The translations under genes were made by a program, and so were the position numbers. Source: Mauremys mutica (lineage: Eukaryota > Chordata > Testudines > Geoemydidae). Taken from it: DNA of 64,000 bases. This document shows, one piece after another, positions 1-10,788 of this stretch. The notes under the pieces are model-generated. The model made no database searches. It had not been told where the DNA came from and worked only from the letters and a program-made list of their open reading frames with translations. The DNA lies in NCBI RefSeq assembly GCF_020497125.1, contig NC_059093.1:22503301-22567300 (forward strand), read 5' to 3'. Positions within the stretch are counted from its first letter, which is position 1; each line of letters opens with the position of its first letter.

Positions 1-1066
1 GTTTAATATTAAAAGCCCTCGTGGAGATGGTGGAGTTTTTTGCATAGTGTGTTATGATGTAAAATGCCATGTAGAATCCCAGCACAATACAAATATTGAT
101 ATCATTCAAATCAAAATCATAGAATCATATAATCTCAGGGTTGGAAGGGACCTCAGGAGGTATCTAGTCCAACCCCCTGCTCAAAGCAGGACCAAACCCA
201 ACTAAATCATCCCAGCCAGGGCTTTGTCAAGCCTGACCTTAAAAACCTCTAAGGAAGGAGATTCCACCACCTCCCTAGGTAACCCATTCCAGTTCCTCAC
301 CACCCTACTAGTGAAAAAGTTTTTCCTAATGTCCAACCTAAACCTCCCCCTCTGCAAGTTGAGACCATTACTCCTTGTTCTGTCATCTTCTACCACTGAG
401 AACAGTCTAGATCCATCCTCTTTGGAACCCCCTTTCAGGTAGCGAAAAGCAGCTATCAAATCCCCTCATTCTTCTCTTCTGCAGACTAAATAATCCCAGT
501 TCCCTCAGCCTCTCCTCATAAGTCATGTGCCCAGCCCCCTAATCGTTTTTGTTGCCCTCCACTCGACTCTCTCCAATTTATCCACATCCTTCTTGTAGTG
601 TGGGGCCCAAAACTGGACACAGTACTCCAAATGAGGCCTCACCAGTGCTGAGTAGAGGGGAATGATCACATCCCTCTATCTGCTGGAAATGCCCCTACTT
701 ATACAACCCAAAATGCCACTAGCCTTCTTGGCAACAAGGGCACACTGCTGACTCATATTCAGCTTTTCATCCACCGTAACTCCTAGGTCCTTTTCTGCAG
801 AACTGCTGCCCAGCCATTCGGTCCCTAGTCTGTAGCAGTGCAAAAATGGGGCGGGGGGGGTCACTGGTCCATATTCTCTGCAGGATTTTAGGCTGGAATT
901 GGACTCCTAATTCCTTTATGCTCCTCTGAGTATCTCAGCCTAAATAGATAGGAAAACTATCAGACCCAGGTAGTATTTCAGAGATGTGGGTTTCTTGGGT
1001 TTTTTTGTTGTTTTTTTTTAAATCAAAGTTGGCAGTGTATTGAAAACTCTCCTGGCTCTTTTGCAG
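1..1066. other. ALG13: ALG13 intron with CR1 relic
   Basis: This stretch precedes the first recognisable ALG13 exon. Bases 1-115 are AT-rich and hold nothing I recognise. About 116-880 is a reverse-oriented CR1 3' part, listed separately. The last ~30 bases before 1067 form a pyrimidine tract ending in TTTTGCAG, a good 3' splice site. No other coding exon is visible here, so earlier ALG13 exons lie outside the window. Confidence 0.6.
116..880 (-). mobile_element. CR1 LINE 3' end (ORF2 C-terminus and 3' UTR)
   Basis: Read on the minus strand, this encodes the usual CR1 ORF2 tail: segments around [11 protein letters not shown] and a C-terminal stretch of the type [16 protein letters not shown]. 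It then ends in the typical 3' UTR, which on the + strand begins with AATCATAGAATCAT and TTGGAAGGGACC. The copy is truncated at its 5' end and interrupted by frameshifts, so it cannot move. It sits in an ALG13 intron in antisense orientation. Confidence 0.93.
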
Positions 1067-1238
1067 GTGATGGAGAAATCTGCAGAGATCTCAACCTCCT
1101 CTTGTGTTAATAATGCTCCAGCAACAGTCTTTTTCTCCAGCGTGGCAACATCCACTCAAGACAATGTTACCACACCCATTGCCCCACAGACTGCAGTTCA
1201 GCCCATCCTGGAATCCCCTTCTTTTGCTAGGAGGCCAG
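1067..1238 (+). CDS. ALG13: ALG13 coding exon (5th from last)
   Basis: This exon runs from a TTTTGCAG acceptor to a GTAGAG donor and encodes 57 codons plus one base: a Ser/Thr/Ala/Pro-rich, probably disordered segment (VMEKSAEIS to FARRP). I assign it to ALG13 because the following exons match the known tail of that protein and the phases join exactly. ALG13 is the catalytic partner of ALG14 and adds the second GlcNAc to dolichol-PP-GlcNAc on the cytosolic face of the ER. The long vertebrate form also carries OTU-like and Tudor domains upstream of a proline-rich tail. This exon lies between those domains and the tail. Its sequence alone is not diagnostic. Confidence 0.75.
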
Positions 1239-1361
1239 GTAGAGTGTTAGATTCAAAACTGTAAATTTCAGGTTCTACTCCTGTTCTTCCTCACTTCTCC
1301 CCCCACACACTGATGAGTGCTTCGAGGTATTTCCATAGAATGTGGTTCACTTCGCTATGAA

Positions 1362-1768
1362 CAGGGGCAGCTCTAGGAATTGCGCCGCTCCAAGCAGGGC
1401 GGCACGCCGCGGGGGGCGCTCTGGCAGTTGCCTGTCCCGTGGTTCCGGTGGACCTCCTGCAGACGTGCCTGGGGAGGGTCCGCTGGTCCCGCAGCTCCGG
1501 TGGACCTCCCGCAGGCACGCCTGCGGATGCTCCACCGAAGCCGCGGGACCAGCGGACCCTCCTCAGGCACGTCTTCGGATGCTCCACCGAAGCTGCGGGA
1601 CCAGCAGACCCTCCGCAGGCACACCTGCTGGAGGTCCACCGGAGCCACGGGACCAGTGGACCCTCTGCAGGCATGTCTGCGGGAGCTCCACCGGAGCTGC
1701 CTGCCACCCTCCTGTGGCACGCCACCCCAAGCACGCACTTGGCGCGCTGGGGTCTGGAGCCGGCCCTG
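1362..1768. mobile_element. hAT-type MITE with 8-bp target duplication
   Basis: The element begins CAGGGGCAGCTCTAG and ends GGAGCCGGCCCTG, an imperfect terminal inverted repeat. It is flanked on both sides by GCTATGAA (1354-1361 and 1769-1776), the 8-bp duplication typical of hAT transposons. The inside is GC-rich and built from tandem repeats around CTCCACCGAAGC / GGACCAGCGGACCCTC. That explains the open frames on both strands here. No transposase is encoded. Confidence 0.88.
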
Positions 1769-2527
1769 GCTATGAATCTTTCTTACCCTCACTGCTGACT
1801 TTCCTCATATGGATCACATTTTGGAGGGAGCACTGACAAGCAAGGTTTACATCTCCTTGGGAGTCCCTCTTCAGCACAAACAAACATTGATGGCTCCCTA
1901 ACTTGCATAGGAACCGCACCCATCTAGTCTGGTATCCTGTCTTAGACAGTAGCTGGTTCCAGATGCTTTATGGGAAGGTGTAGGTGCAGTGGGCAGATGT
2001 GGGTTAATCTTCCCCCAGCACCAGGTCCCATCCTTGTCTCTATCAGAGATTGGCTTAAGCCCTGAAGCACAAAGTTTAATATTGTTGCCTCAGCACAAGT
2101 GCCTAGCCGATATGCAAGGCTTGGCTGTAAGGATTTGAAATTAGTGACATGGATCAGGTATTTCTTTGTGTACATTCTTTATAAATAGAGATTGCACCAA
2201 TGTCCTGTTTTCCTGAACACAATAGGAACAAAGCTGACACTTCGCTTGCTCACAATTTCCACACCTACCTTTCCAGCCAAGCACCTCTGTCTCGACTCCC
2301 CACAACTGCAGGATTCCTGCTCACTTCCTCATTTTTCTGACTCTAGTACACACAGCTGCAACCGGTTAATGCCTGGGTCACTGTAGTTGCAATCAATCCC
2401 TAGGGAAATCCTTCAGCCCACATGGGTTAGCTGCTCATTGGCCTAGTACCTCGTGTGGTGGCTTCCAATGGCTCCAGCTACCTAACTCCATAAACGATAT
2501 TAATTGCTTTTTCCACTTGCTGCACTC

Positions 2528-3428
2528 TCAGCAAGTTTGCAGATGACACTAAACTAGGAGGAGTGGTAGATATGCTGGAGGGTAGGGATAGGATACAGAG
2601 GGACCTAGACAAATTAGAGGATTGGGCCAAAAGAAACCTGATGAGGTTCAGCAAGGACAAGTGCAGAGTCCCGCACTTAGGACGGAAGAATCCCATGCAC
2701 TGCTACAGACTAGGGACCAAATGGCTAGGCAGCAGTTCTGCAGAAAAGGACCTAGGGGTTACAGTGGATGAGAAGCTGGATAGAAATCAACAGTGTGGCC
2801 TTGTTGCCAAGAAAGCTAACGGCATTTTGGGCTGTATAAGTAGGGGCATTGCCAGCAGATCGAGGGATGTGATCATTCCCCTCTATTCGGCATTGGTGAG
2901 GCCCCATCTGGAGTACTGTGTCCAGTTTTGGTCCCCACACTACAAGAAGGATGTGGAGAAATTGGAAAGAGTCCAGCGGAGGGCAACAAAAATGATTAGG
3001 GGGCTGGCACACATGACTTATGAGGAGAGGCTGAGGGAACTGGGATTATTTAGTCTGCAGAAGAGAAGAATGAGGGGGGATTTGATAGCTGCTTTTGGCC
3101 ACCTGAAAGGGGGTTCCAAAGAGGATGGATCTAGACTGTTCTCAATGGTACCTGATGACAGAACAAGGAGCAATGGTCTCAAATTGCAGTGGAAGAGGTT
3201 TAGGTTGGATATTAGGAAAAACTTTTTCACTAGGAGGGTGGTGAAGCACTGGAATGGGTTATCTAGGGAAGTGGTGGACTCTCCTTCCTTAGAGGTTTTT
3301 AAGGTCAGGCTTGACAAAGCCCTGGCTGGGATGACTTATTTGGGAATTGGTCCTGTTTTGAGCAGGGGGTTGGACTAGATGACCTCCTGAGGTCCCTTCC
3401 AACCCTGATACGCTATGATTCTATGATT
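2528..3428 (+). mobile_element. CR1 LINE 3' part with long ORF2 remnant
   Basis: The open frame starts at the reverse-transcriptase catalytic motif FADDTKL (FADD at 2536-2547). It continues for about 280 codons through the RT thumb and C-terminal region ([38 protein letters not shown]-like) to the CR1 3' UTR, which ends in the CTATGATTCTATGATTC octamer repeat at 3413-3428. The frame is intact over its whole length, so this is a fairly young copy. It lacks ORF1, the endonuclease and most of the RT, so it is a dead 5'-truncated insertion in an ALG13 intron. Confidence 0.96.
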
Positions 3429-3699
3429 CATTTAGCCTGAATCTGCCCTCAGTCCTCATCCCTAGCCAGCTCCCAAAACTGAAAACCCCTCCAGCCCCAT
3501 CTCCTCTGCTGAGTTCCTTTCCCAGGCCAGGAGGTCACCTGATCTTTTTGTTCTCCCACACCTTTAGCATCCCCTTGCAGGGGGGAAGGGCCTGGCCATT
3601 AGTTGCCATGGAGACAGAGTGTCAGTGATTTATGCACACTGGCCTTTATCCCACCACCTAGAGACTTAAGAAATGCATAGGGGAAACTGAGGCACCCAG

Positions 3700-4200
3700 A
3701 CAGTATTCAGAGGAAACATTAAGAACAATCCAACTTTGTCACACCCATCCAAAGCTTTTATCCTAATTCTGGATAGTTTGATATCCATGTAAATGTCTGA
3801 TCCCTCTTTGAACCTTGCTACTTCTTTGCCTCAGTGTCTTTCTGTGGCAATGAGTTCCACAGCCTAACTGTTCATTGTGGGACAAAATCTTTTGTTTTTA
3901 TGTTTTAAATTTGTCACCTTTACCTTTTGTCCCTCCCCCCCCCGTTAAGTTATGAGACAAGGACAAGAGAAGTTCCTTAGCTACCTTCTCTAGAGCATTA
4001 TTTTATACAGAGAACATTAATCATATCCACTCTGTCAGCTGCTTTCTAAAATAAACAATCGGAATCTCTCCATATGAGAGTTTTTCCATGCGCTCAAATT
4101 TCTGTACTCTCTAATTCCATTCACCATCCATGGATTCTTACTTTTGCGCTAGTCTCCTTCCTTTTCCCCTCTCCCATACCAACCATCTCAATTCACAGGT
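3700..4200 (-). mobile_element. Old CR1/L3-like LINE 3' fragment
   Basis: The + strand reads like the reverse complement of a CR1 3' region. It has phrases of the type GTGGCAATGAGTTCCACAG, AATCATATCCACTCTGTCAG and AATCTCTCCATATGAGAG. These parallel the better preserved minus-strand copy near the window start. Divergence is high and the limits are approximate. Confidence 0.6.
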
Positions 4201-4498
4201 CGTTGTTTTGGTTACATGATGGTTAAGTTATGTGATCACTGCATGCTTGCAGTTCTGATTACCACTGCGCTATGTGGGTTAGCCACTTGGTGGTGTTACA
4301 AATAAACTGTTTGTTTCAAGGGGCCTGGGCCACTTGGAATCTAGTCAGTTTAAAAACGTTTATACAGTCATTTCTGCTACTGTCCCTACCCTGAACCTTG
4401 CAGTCATTTTTTGTGAGTTTCATAATCACACTTCCCTAACTCTTTAAAAAACTGCTGCTTATTTCCCACAGCCCTTGTGGCTGTGGGAAAACTAACTA

Positions 4499-4672
4499 CA
4501 GTAGGGATAGCTCAGTGGTTTGAGCATTGGCCTGCTAGCGCCAGGGTTGTGAGTTCAATCTTTAGGGGGAATCTGGGGCAAAAATCAATCCTTTGTCCTG
4601 CGAGTGAAGGCAGGGGGCTGGACTCGATGACTTTTCAAGGTCCCTTCCAGTTCTAGGAGATAGTTATATCTC
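4499..4672 (+). repeat. tRNA-derived turtle SINE (PolIII/Cry type)
   Basis: The 5' part resembles a tRNA: an A box (TAGCTCAGTGGTTTGAGC) followed by a B box (GGGTTGTGAGTTCAATC). The tail (GGCTGGACTCGATGAC, then AAGGTCCCTTCCAGTTCTAG) resembles the CR1 3' end, as known for tortoise PolIII SINEs. It lies in an ALG13 intron. It is not a functional tRNA gene, because the 3' half of a cloverleaf is missing and the CR1-like tail follows directly. Confidence 0.92.
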
Positions 4673-5097
4673 CAAATATTAAAACTGACTATGCAAGGGA
4701 AGCTGACTGTACACAAAGGCTCACTTCCTTAGAAGTATTTAGGCACCTAACTTCCATTAGGAAGCCAAAAATGCACAAAGGATACTGCAGAGATTTATCT
4801 TATGAAGTTGTTTGAGTTAGTCATGTCTCTCGTCTTGACTGTAATGAGAGTAGGTAATACAGTTCAAACCAAAGGGAATTTAACTATGCAAACCATAAGA
4901 CAAAAAGTGGGATTTTAAAAAATCCCAAAGACTTTTTAATTTGTCCAGAAGGAATGCTAAGTCCTTAGAACAGAAGCTGATAACTATACATTTAGAGAGT
5001 ATGATGGCAGTTCATACTGACTGCACTGGCTAGTAGCTCACTTGTTTTAAAACCACTGAAAATCTGACTTGAGACTTTGATTTTTTGTTTTACATAG

Positions 5098-5223
5098 TAG
5101 TGATTCCGCCAGTGCCATACCCATATCATCCAGCACCCCCTCCCACTGTCAGCGAGGTGGGAGATAGTGGCAGCATTGCTCCGCCTTACTCCTACGATCC
5201 CAACGGCAGTGATCTACCTCAAG
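5098..5223 (+). CDS. ALG13: ALG13 coding exon (4th from last), proline-rich
   Basis: An acceptor (TTTTACATAG) and a strong donor (GTAAGAG) bound 126 bases in phase 1 to phase 1. The exon encodes a Pro/Tyr-rich segment (VIPPVPYPYHPAPPPTV) that ends in APPYSYDPNGSDLPQ. The last motif matches my memory of the human ALG13 tail, just after its polyproline run. It joins in frame to the exons at 1067 and 6872. It is probably disordered and may bind proline-recognising domains, which is inference. Confidence 0.92.
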
Positions 5224-5274
5224 GTAAGAGGGATGCATTCTCTAACAGTGCACGCTCCAGATTGTATATCCTAC

Positions 5275-5480
5275 AGCAGTGGTCTCCAACTTTTTTACAG
5301 CCAAGATCACTTTTTGAATTTCAGTGCAACCCAGGATCTGCCCTGACCCGCTCACTCCATTTCCCCCTCTCTCCCACCCGTCGCTCACTCTCTGCCATCC
5401 TAACTTACTTTCCCCAGACTGGGGCAGGAGATTGGGGACCGGGAGAATGAAATGACAGGCTAATAGTGAAGATAGTGATG
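5275..5480 (+). mobile_element. hAT-like MITE fragment
   Basis: The sequence CAGCAGTGGTCTCCAACTTTTTTACAG followed by AGATCACTTTTTGAATTTCA resembles the start of a common non-autonomous hAT repeat. It then runs into CCCTCTCTCCCACCC-type filler. No clear partner terminal repeat or target duplication was found, so the limits are uncertain. Confidence 0.45.
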
Positions 5481-5734
5481 TCTGTGGAACACTGGAACAG
5501 CAGCAAATGCAGGGGGGAGGCAGTTTTTGTTTACAATGCTCTTTTAAGTATATAGAACCCAGAATAATCTTCAGTAAAATATAGCCACAGTGTGACACCT
5601 GCCAGACAAGCAGCAGTGAGGCTAGTGAGATTCATCTATAAATACAAGACAGTAATAGTCACCAAGAATTTAGCGTCACCTTACAAGACCTCAAGAAATA
5701 GTTTTCTGGATAAGAATTTTACTAGTGCAGTCTC

Positions 5735-5945
5735 AGAGGCTCTGTCTGGAATGCTAATGCAGGGAGTCCCGTCAACTTACTTTACACTTCTCGTTCTGGT
5801 GGAGTACCGGAGTCAACGGAAAGTGATCTCCGTTCCATTTAGCGGGTCTTCACTGGACCCACTAAATCGACCCCTTCCCTCCCTGGGTCGATCAATCACC
5901 GCAGCGTCAATCCACGGAAAGTGTAGACATACCTTGAGAGTCAGG
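5735..5945. mobile_element. Probable DNA-transposon remnant
   Basis: This segment holds CpG-containing sequence (GGGTCGATCAATCACCGCAGCGTCAAT) and ends in AAGTGTAGACATACC, a terminus shared by an abundant turtle repeat. No coding potential or clean target duplication is visible. The call rests on resemblance only. Confidence 0.4.
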
Positions 5946-6311
5946 CAGTGGAGGGTCAGATAAATGGGATTCTACTTCTTACAGTTATCCCCCTGGCCCA
6001 GAGAAACAAGCTAGTTAATATGGAAAACCATTAATTGTTCATTTGAAATTACAGATCTTTAGGAAGTTTTAGGTCCACGTTTTCTAAAAAGACTGTTTTA
6101 GGTGCCTTAAATGTTGGTTGCCCAATTTGACAAACTTCAACAGGCTTTGATTTTCAGAAAGTGTTTGTTTGAATCCTGAACCTCTGAAAATCAGGCCCTA
6201 TTGAGTGCCCAGAATATCTAGTCACTTTGGGAAATCTAGGCCATGGTAATTTCTACTTTAATATATTATCATTTGTTTTAAGATTTGTAATAGCCGCTGA
6301 TGGATTATAGT

Positions 6312-6504
6312 ATCAGAGGGGTAGCCGTGTTAGTCTGGTTCTGTAAAAGCAGCAAAGAATCCTGTGGCACCTTATAGACTAACAGACGTTTTGCAGCATG
6401 AGCTTTCATGATGCAAGTCCGAAGAAGTGGGTATTCACCCACGAAATCTCATGCTGCAAAACATCTGTTAGTCTATAAGGTGCCACAGGATTCTTTGCTG
6501 CTTT
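6312..6504. mobile_element. Inverted pair of Penelope-like 3' ends, 14-bp TSD
   Basis: A minus-sense Penelope 3' end (TATCAGAGGGGTAGCCGTGTTAG at its left edge) is followed head-to-head by a plus-sense 3' end (6413 onward, CCGAAGAAGTGGGTATTCAC to TTCTTTGCTGCTTTT). The whole unit is bounded by TGATGGATTATAGT at 6298-6311 and 6505-6518, so the pair inserted as one event. The left arm is shorter, breaking off inside the stem region at about 6410. It lies in an ALG13 intron. Confidence 0.88.
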
Positions 6505-6871
6505 TGATGGATTATAGTCGTTCTGTGAAGAGCATCATTGAGCAAACAATTTATAGCAATACATTCATTTTAGTTTTTCTTATTAATGTTACTTGTTAAT
6601 GTATTACTTGTCAAAATGGTTAATCCAGTTTTTATTGTGCTAAACTGCAGAGATTGTTTACAGATATGTGCTAACTTCGAGAATATCACCTTTGAAAACA
6701 ATTTGAGTCAGATTCTTTCTAAAAATACATTCAGAAAAAGTAATGTTGTCCGATGAACAATTTTATTTTTATTCATTTACATAGTTTTAACAAGACCACA
6801 AACAGATGTCCGTTTCTGGGTGGTTTTTTGTCCACAATCCTTAATAATTATAGTATGTTTTCTAATTTCAG

Positions 6872-6912
6872 ATACAAAGGTAGTGCAGTATTATTTTAAT
6901 TTGGGATTGCAG
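6872..6912 (+). CDS. ALG13: ALG13 small coding exon (3rd from last)
   Basis: This 41-base micro-exon is bounded by TTTCTAATTTCAG and GTAAGTG. It reads DTKVVQYYFNLGLQ once the G of the previous exon is added. The YYFNLGLQ motif follows DPNGSDLPQ directly in the human ALG13 tail as I remember it, which makes this the most diagnostic piece. It enters in phase 1 and leaves in phase 0. Confidence 0.92.
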
Positions 6913-7559
6913 GTAAGTGCTTGTCAGATATGGTATGGTAAACCGCTTGTACAATATCACCTATCTTGACAGATGCATTGATGTGCCTGAATAGGGCTTT
7001 TAAGTGTTCTGAATATGCTTCCTGTGCACTTGGCTATTAGTACATGCATGTGTGCATGGAGGAGACTAAGCTTACAATGCAGGAAGTTTGAGTTGTAAAT
7101 TGTGAAACTCATAAAGAGCATTTACATGTAGTGAGTTTCATTTCAGTGGCTTTCTGAAGATGGGTGGGTAAAGCATTGTTCTTCCCATTTATATGGAAAG
7201 GGTGGGTAAAACAGAGAGAAGTTTAAGGTTAAGAGCGTGGTCACGTGCCTGTTGAAATCAGTGGGAAAATTCTCCTGGGCCCATGTGTCTTGCCCAAGGC
7301 AATTGAGCAAGTCAGCAGGACAGAAACCAGGCGCCTGATTTTGATCTCGACTACAATTAAGTCCATGGTAAGTCCTAACTCCCAGCTGATGCTCAAACGG
7401 CCATGTGATCTAGTTGACTTTAGCATTATTAATAATCCAGGGTTGAAACTTGAGCATTATTCTCCAGGTGTGGGGCCCCAGTGCTCAGGGTTCCTACTGA
7501 CTCTATGGCCTTACCAGCCACCCTATGGTGGTAGAGGGTTCTTGGCACCTGTCAGGATA

Positions 7560-8068
7560 AGGACCTTACAGGATGCAACAAGACATTCTGCATGATAGCA
7601 ATTACTAATAAATAGAGGGTAAATTACTGGCAAGACCTTCTCTATATTTATTGGTATGTGGCACACCAAAAATGGCGGTATGAGATTGTTGTGCTCAGCA
7701 GGTGGTAATGCCAGCACTGGAATTGCATCTGCCCTCTGATTCTGATGAACTAGATAATGCTGATATGCTGTGGACTAAGGCCCGTGCCAGCCTCTCCTGC
7801 AACAGAAAAACCTCAAAATGCCTTCTTTTCCTATATGATAAAATGGGGGGGGGACATTTTTAATTCTTCGGGAGGGTATAATACAGTTGAGAAAAGTGCT
7901 CGGGGAGAGGCGTTGTGGTGACTTTCTGGCAGTCTGCAAGATGTAATGTGTACAACATTGTTAACCATTTTCTGGAAATGTTAATGGCTCAGTGCTACTG
8001 AGGTGGGGGGGAGGAAAGTACACACACACGGACTCTAAAACGTCTCTCCTTACTTTGAATTTCCTAAG
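7560..8068. other. ALG13: ALG13 intron, no feature seen
   Basis: This is the AT-rich intron between the micro-exon and the next exon. A G-run at 7843-7852 and a CACACACAC tract near 8021 are the only simple repeats. No gene or recognised mobile element is visible. Confidence 0.5.
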
Positions 8069-8249
8069 TATTACCATCAGAGCTATTGGCATTCCATGGC
8101 GTACAGGCAACAGGCACCACTGCCACCACCTGCAGAAGCTGACTCACCATACACCGAGCCTGCCCCCGTGGTGGAGCAGTCAGTACCTTGGCTGTACACT
8201 GACGTTGGGAGGAATGGTCTCCAGCAAGTTTCCCCAGAAACATCAAATG
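8069..8249 (+). CDS. ALG13: ALG13 coding exon (2nd from last)
   Basis: The acceptor is TTTCCTAAG (AAG, weaker than usual) and the donor is GTTAGTAT. The 181 bases run from phase 0 to phase 1. They encode YYHQSYWHSMAYRQQAPLPP, then a Glu/Pro-rich stretch with PYTEPAPVVEQSVPWLYTDV. Both the YWHSM and PVYTEP-like motifs are in the matching place of human ALG13. The segment is low-complexity and probably unstructured. Confidence 0.9.
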
Positions 8250-8514
8250 GTTAGTATTTTCGGCTGACCATTTGTGTATGTGAGTGTGAGCCATTAAGTA
8301 GAAATGGGCGTCTTATTGTTGATTTACCAATTGACACAGCATAGTTGATTGATATGGTCCTTTTTCCTTGCTTTGTCAACTGAAATTTCAGACCAATGTG
8401 ACTAACTGTTGTAGCTCACTGGAGTAGTGTAACGGGCCTCTTTACATTTCCCATTAGAAGAGACAAATGATGAATTGCATATAATGGCCTCTGGAATTGG
8501 TGAAAACACGTGTG

Positions 8515-8532
8515 TGTGTGTGGGGGGGGGGG
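8515..8532. repeat. Short GT/G tract in intron
   Basis: GTGTGTGTG is followed by a run of ten or more G (8511-8532), a short microsatellite in the last ALG13 intron. Nothing else is recognisable between 8250 and 9775 apart from ordinary AT-rich intron sequence. Confidence 0.6.
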
Positions 8533-9775
8533 GTGTTAAAATTGAGTTCTAATGTAAAATTAGGATAATGTATGGCCCTGTATAGGTGGGTGACAGGAGA
8601 TAGTGTCTTCTATCATTTTTTAAATTATTGTTCGTTACCTACAGCCAGGGATAGATGCTGGCAAAAAATCAGAATTGACTGTGTGAGCCCTACTCCTTTA
8701 TAGGTTATTTTAGGGTTGGGTGTCTGCTGTTTTTGATATATTACTTAAGTTTATGATTTAGAATTGCTGATATTCAGGGCTAGGTAACCCCAGCAAGAAA
8801 CAAAAAATATATTTTTGGCTTGACCTTGGTAGACCGTAGCTGCTTTTCTAGACGGGCCTTCTTTTTCCAAAGCTGGGCGGGATGTCGAGTGTTTAAAATT
8901 GTGTGGGCCTCGTGATGGTTTTTTTCTTTTCTTACCCACACACAACAAACCACAATGATGTTTGTATTTAAAAAAAAATCCTACATTTTGAGTACTAGTA
9001 GCCTTTCCCTTATGTTTTTTTTAAAAAAACTGAAGACTGGAGCCATGGTTATTGGTCTCTGTTCGATGTCTTGGCTGTCTAAACAGCCATTATCGCTGGC
9101 TCTCTTCCACTGTGTATAAAGTTACAGCAACAGTTAGCTCAACCCAACAGTTTTGTAAGAGGCATATAGTTAAGGGTGGGTGGCAGGGGCTGTGTTAAAT
9201 GAGTAGAAGATGTCAAAGTTCAGATGTCTGGCCTCATTAAAAAGTCTCTGATATTGGGCTAATGGAGTAAACATGGTAGAAACTGGCATATCTTTGTCAT
9301 AAGTATTAATTGATCAATGACAATTACACAGGCTTGCAGTTCTGCTGCAATTATAACCTATTCTATTAAGTTTCTTTACCCCATATCCATCATCATAGTA
9401 TCTAGTCAGAAGTTACAAAGAAAGGTGTTCTTCGACTTTGTTTTTTAAATCCCCTACTGTCCTGCAGCTCCCCAGAGAAGTTCAAAAGGGGATCTGCCCT
9501 TCCTCTGAGCCTCAACAAAAAGAAATACAATCAATAGGCAATGAATACTTAACCAGACCTGGAACACCTCTGTGAGTGAGCTGGTTGCCTTCCAGACTTA
9601 CTCAAGAGCTGAGATGGTCTTCTTGTCAGTGTACACATCATATGGGCATAAATTATTATTTATCTAGATATGTTCTGTTTTGTCAGTGTCATACAATTGT
9701 TTCAATTGTAATGAAAATGAAGGACTGCATAAAAATGGCCAGAATGTTAAAATATGTCACCTGTGTGTTTTTCAG

Positions 9776-10050
9776 GTACTTTCCAAAATGTAGAGCCTCC
9801 ACCTCAATTCCACGGAACAGTATGTTATCCAGTAGTGACAGATCCCTATGGCCAGCCATCTCCACCTGGGTTTGACTATCGCGTCTCTTTAGTACCTGCC
9901 TATCATTATGTTAGCACTTGGCATCCTGCAAATCCCTCCTATGGTAATCCTTCACAATTCCAAAATACTGTAAATCCTATTCAGATGCATCAAGTCAGCT
10001 ATGTTACCCCGCCGAGTCCTGTATTCCATTATGGACATCCAAGTATGTAA
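9776..10050 (+). CDS. ALG13: ALG13 terminal coding exon and stop
   Basis: It starts after GTGTGTTTTTCAG and enters in phase 1. It runs 91 codons to TAA at 10048-10050. The protein is Pro/Tyr/His-rich: FHGTVCYPVVTDPYGQPSPP, then WHPANPSYG and a C-terminus HYGHPSM. The DPYGQP..PGFD and WHP motifs and the short HY.P..M end fit the C-terminus of human ALG13. With the four preceding exons it gives 264 codons in one frame with no stop, so the gene looks intact. The catalytic GT28 domain and the OTU and Tudor domains are outside the window. Confidence 0.92.
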
Positions 10051-10559
10051 GGCAAAGTGACGTCAACTCACTTCCTGCACTAAAGTTTTCTTGTTTTCTC
10101 TGTTAATGGATGTTGTAGTGGCTGCTAAGCTGTTTTGTGTGTTTCATTTACATGTTTCTCTGTGGCTTTATATTAATGGTAAAAATCTGTTTAAAACTTG
10201 AATATTGTTTTAGTAGAGTGTATTGGAAAGTAAAACTATTGTACAGCAAAGAACATGAAGCAACTGTACATAATCTATAACAATGCAATTTCTTTCATGC
10301 TGGTATATATACACTATCACTTACCTTCATCAATAAGTACAATGTATGGAGGAGTTAGTCTTGCACAAGAGAACGATGCATCTGACATATTATACCAGTT
10401 TGCTTGTAATGGTAACCTACTTCATCACTTAAGCAGGAGAATGGTTGGGTTCTAGTCCATTTGAGGAAAGTAATTACTGTTGAAATAGGCCACTTTTCTC
10501 AGTCCTGAAGAAAACATATCAGTCAGGTGTGTTCTCCAATAGTAACTACTGATTTGTAA
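10051..10559 (+). other. ALG13: ALG13 3' UTR region
   Basis: This is AT-rich sequence after the stop codon. I see no AATAAA in this stretch. The 3' UTR may use a variant signal or may originally have continued into sequence now displaced by the Penelope/DIRS insertions that start at 10560. Confidence 0.5.
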
Positions 10560-10640
10560 TAGCAGCAAAGAATCCTGTGGCACCTTATAGACTAACAGAC
10601 GTTTTGCAGCATGAGCTTTCGTGGGTGAATACCCACTTCT
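10560..10640 (-). mobile_element. Penelope-like 3'-region fragment
   Basis: AGCAGCAAAGAATCCTGTGG through CCCACTTCTTCGGATGC is the reverse complement of the Penelope 3' module, without its outer TATCAGAGGGG end. It directly abuts the DIRS element, so one insertion has cut the other. The hammerhead-like core is damaged (CCGAAGA). Confidence 0.85.
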
Positions 10641-10788
10641 TCGGATGCAAAGAGTCCTCCATGTCAGGATCGCGGTCCCGTGGTCAGCATCGCTTCTGGC
10701 ACTGCTGCTCCTCCCAGTCCGGGGACAGTGGCAGGTCGTATGTCAGCCCAGCCTCCCTTTGTAGTCATCCATCAATAGGCTGAGCCAG

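Noticed and set aside
1291..1836. Long overlapping open frames on both strands
   Set aside because: All fall in the GC-rich tandem repeats of a MITE. There are no splice sites, no family motifs, and the frames mirror each other.
4499..4570. tRNA gene
   Set aside because: A and B boxes are present, but the acceptor stem and 3' half do not follow and a CR1-like tail does. It is a SINE, as are 21559, 38513 and 45686.
10051..10559. ALG13 polyadenylation site
   Set aside because: No AATAAA or clear GT-rich downstream element is seen, so I did not place a terminator.
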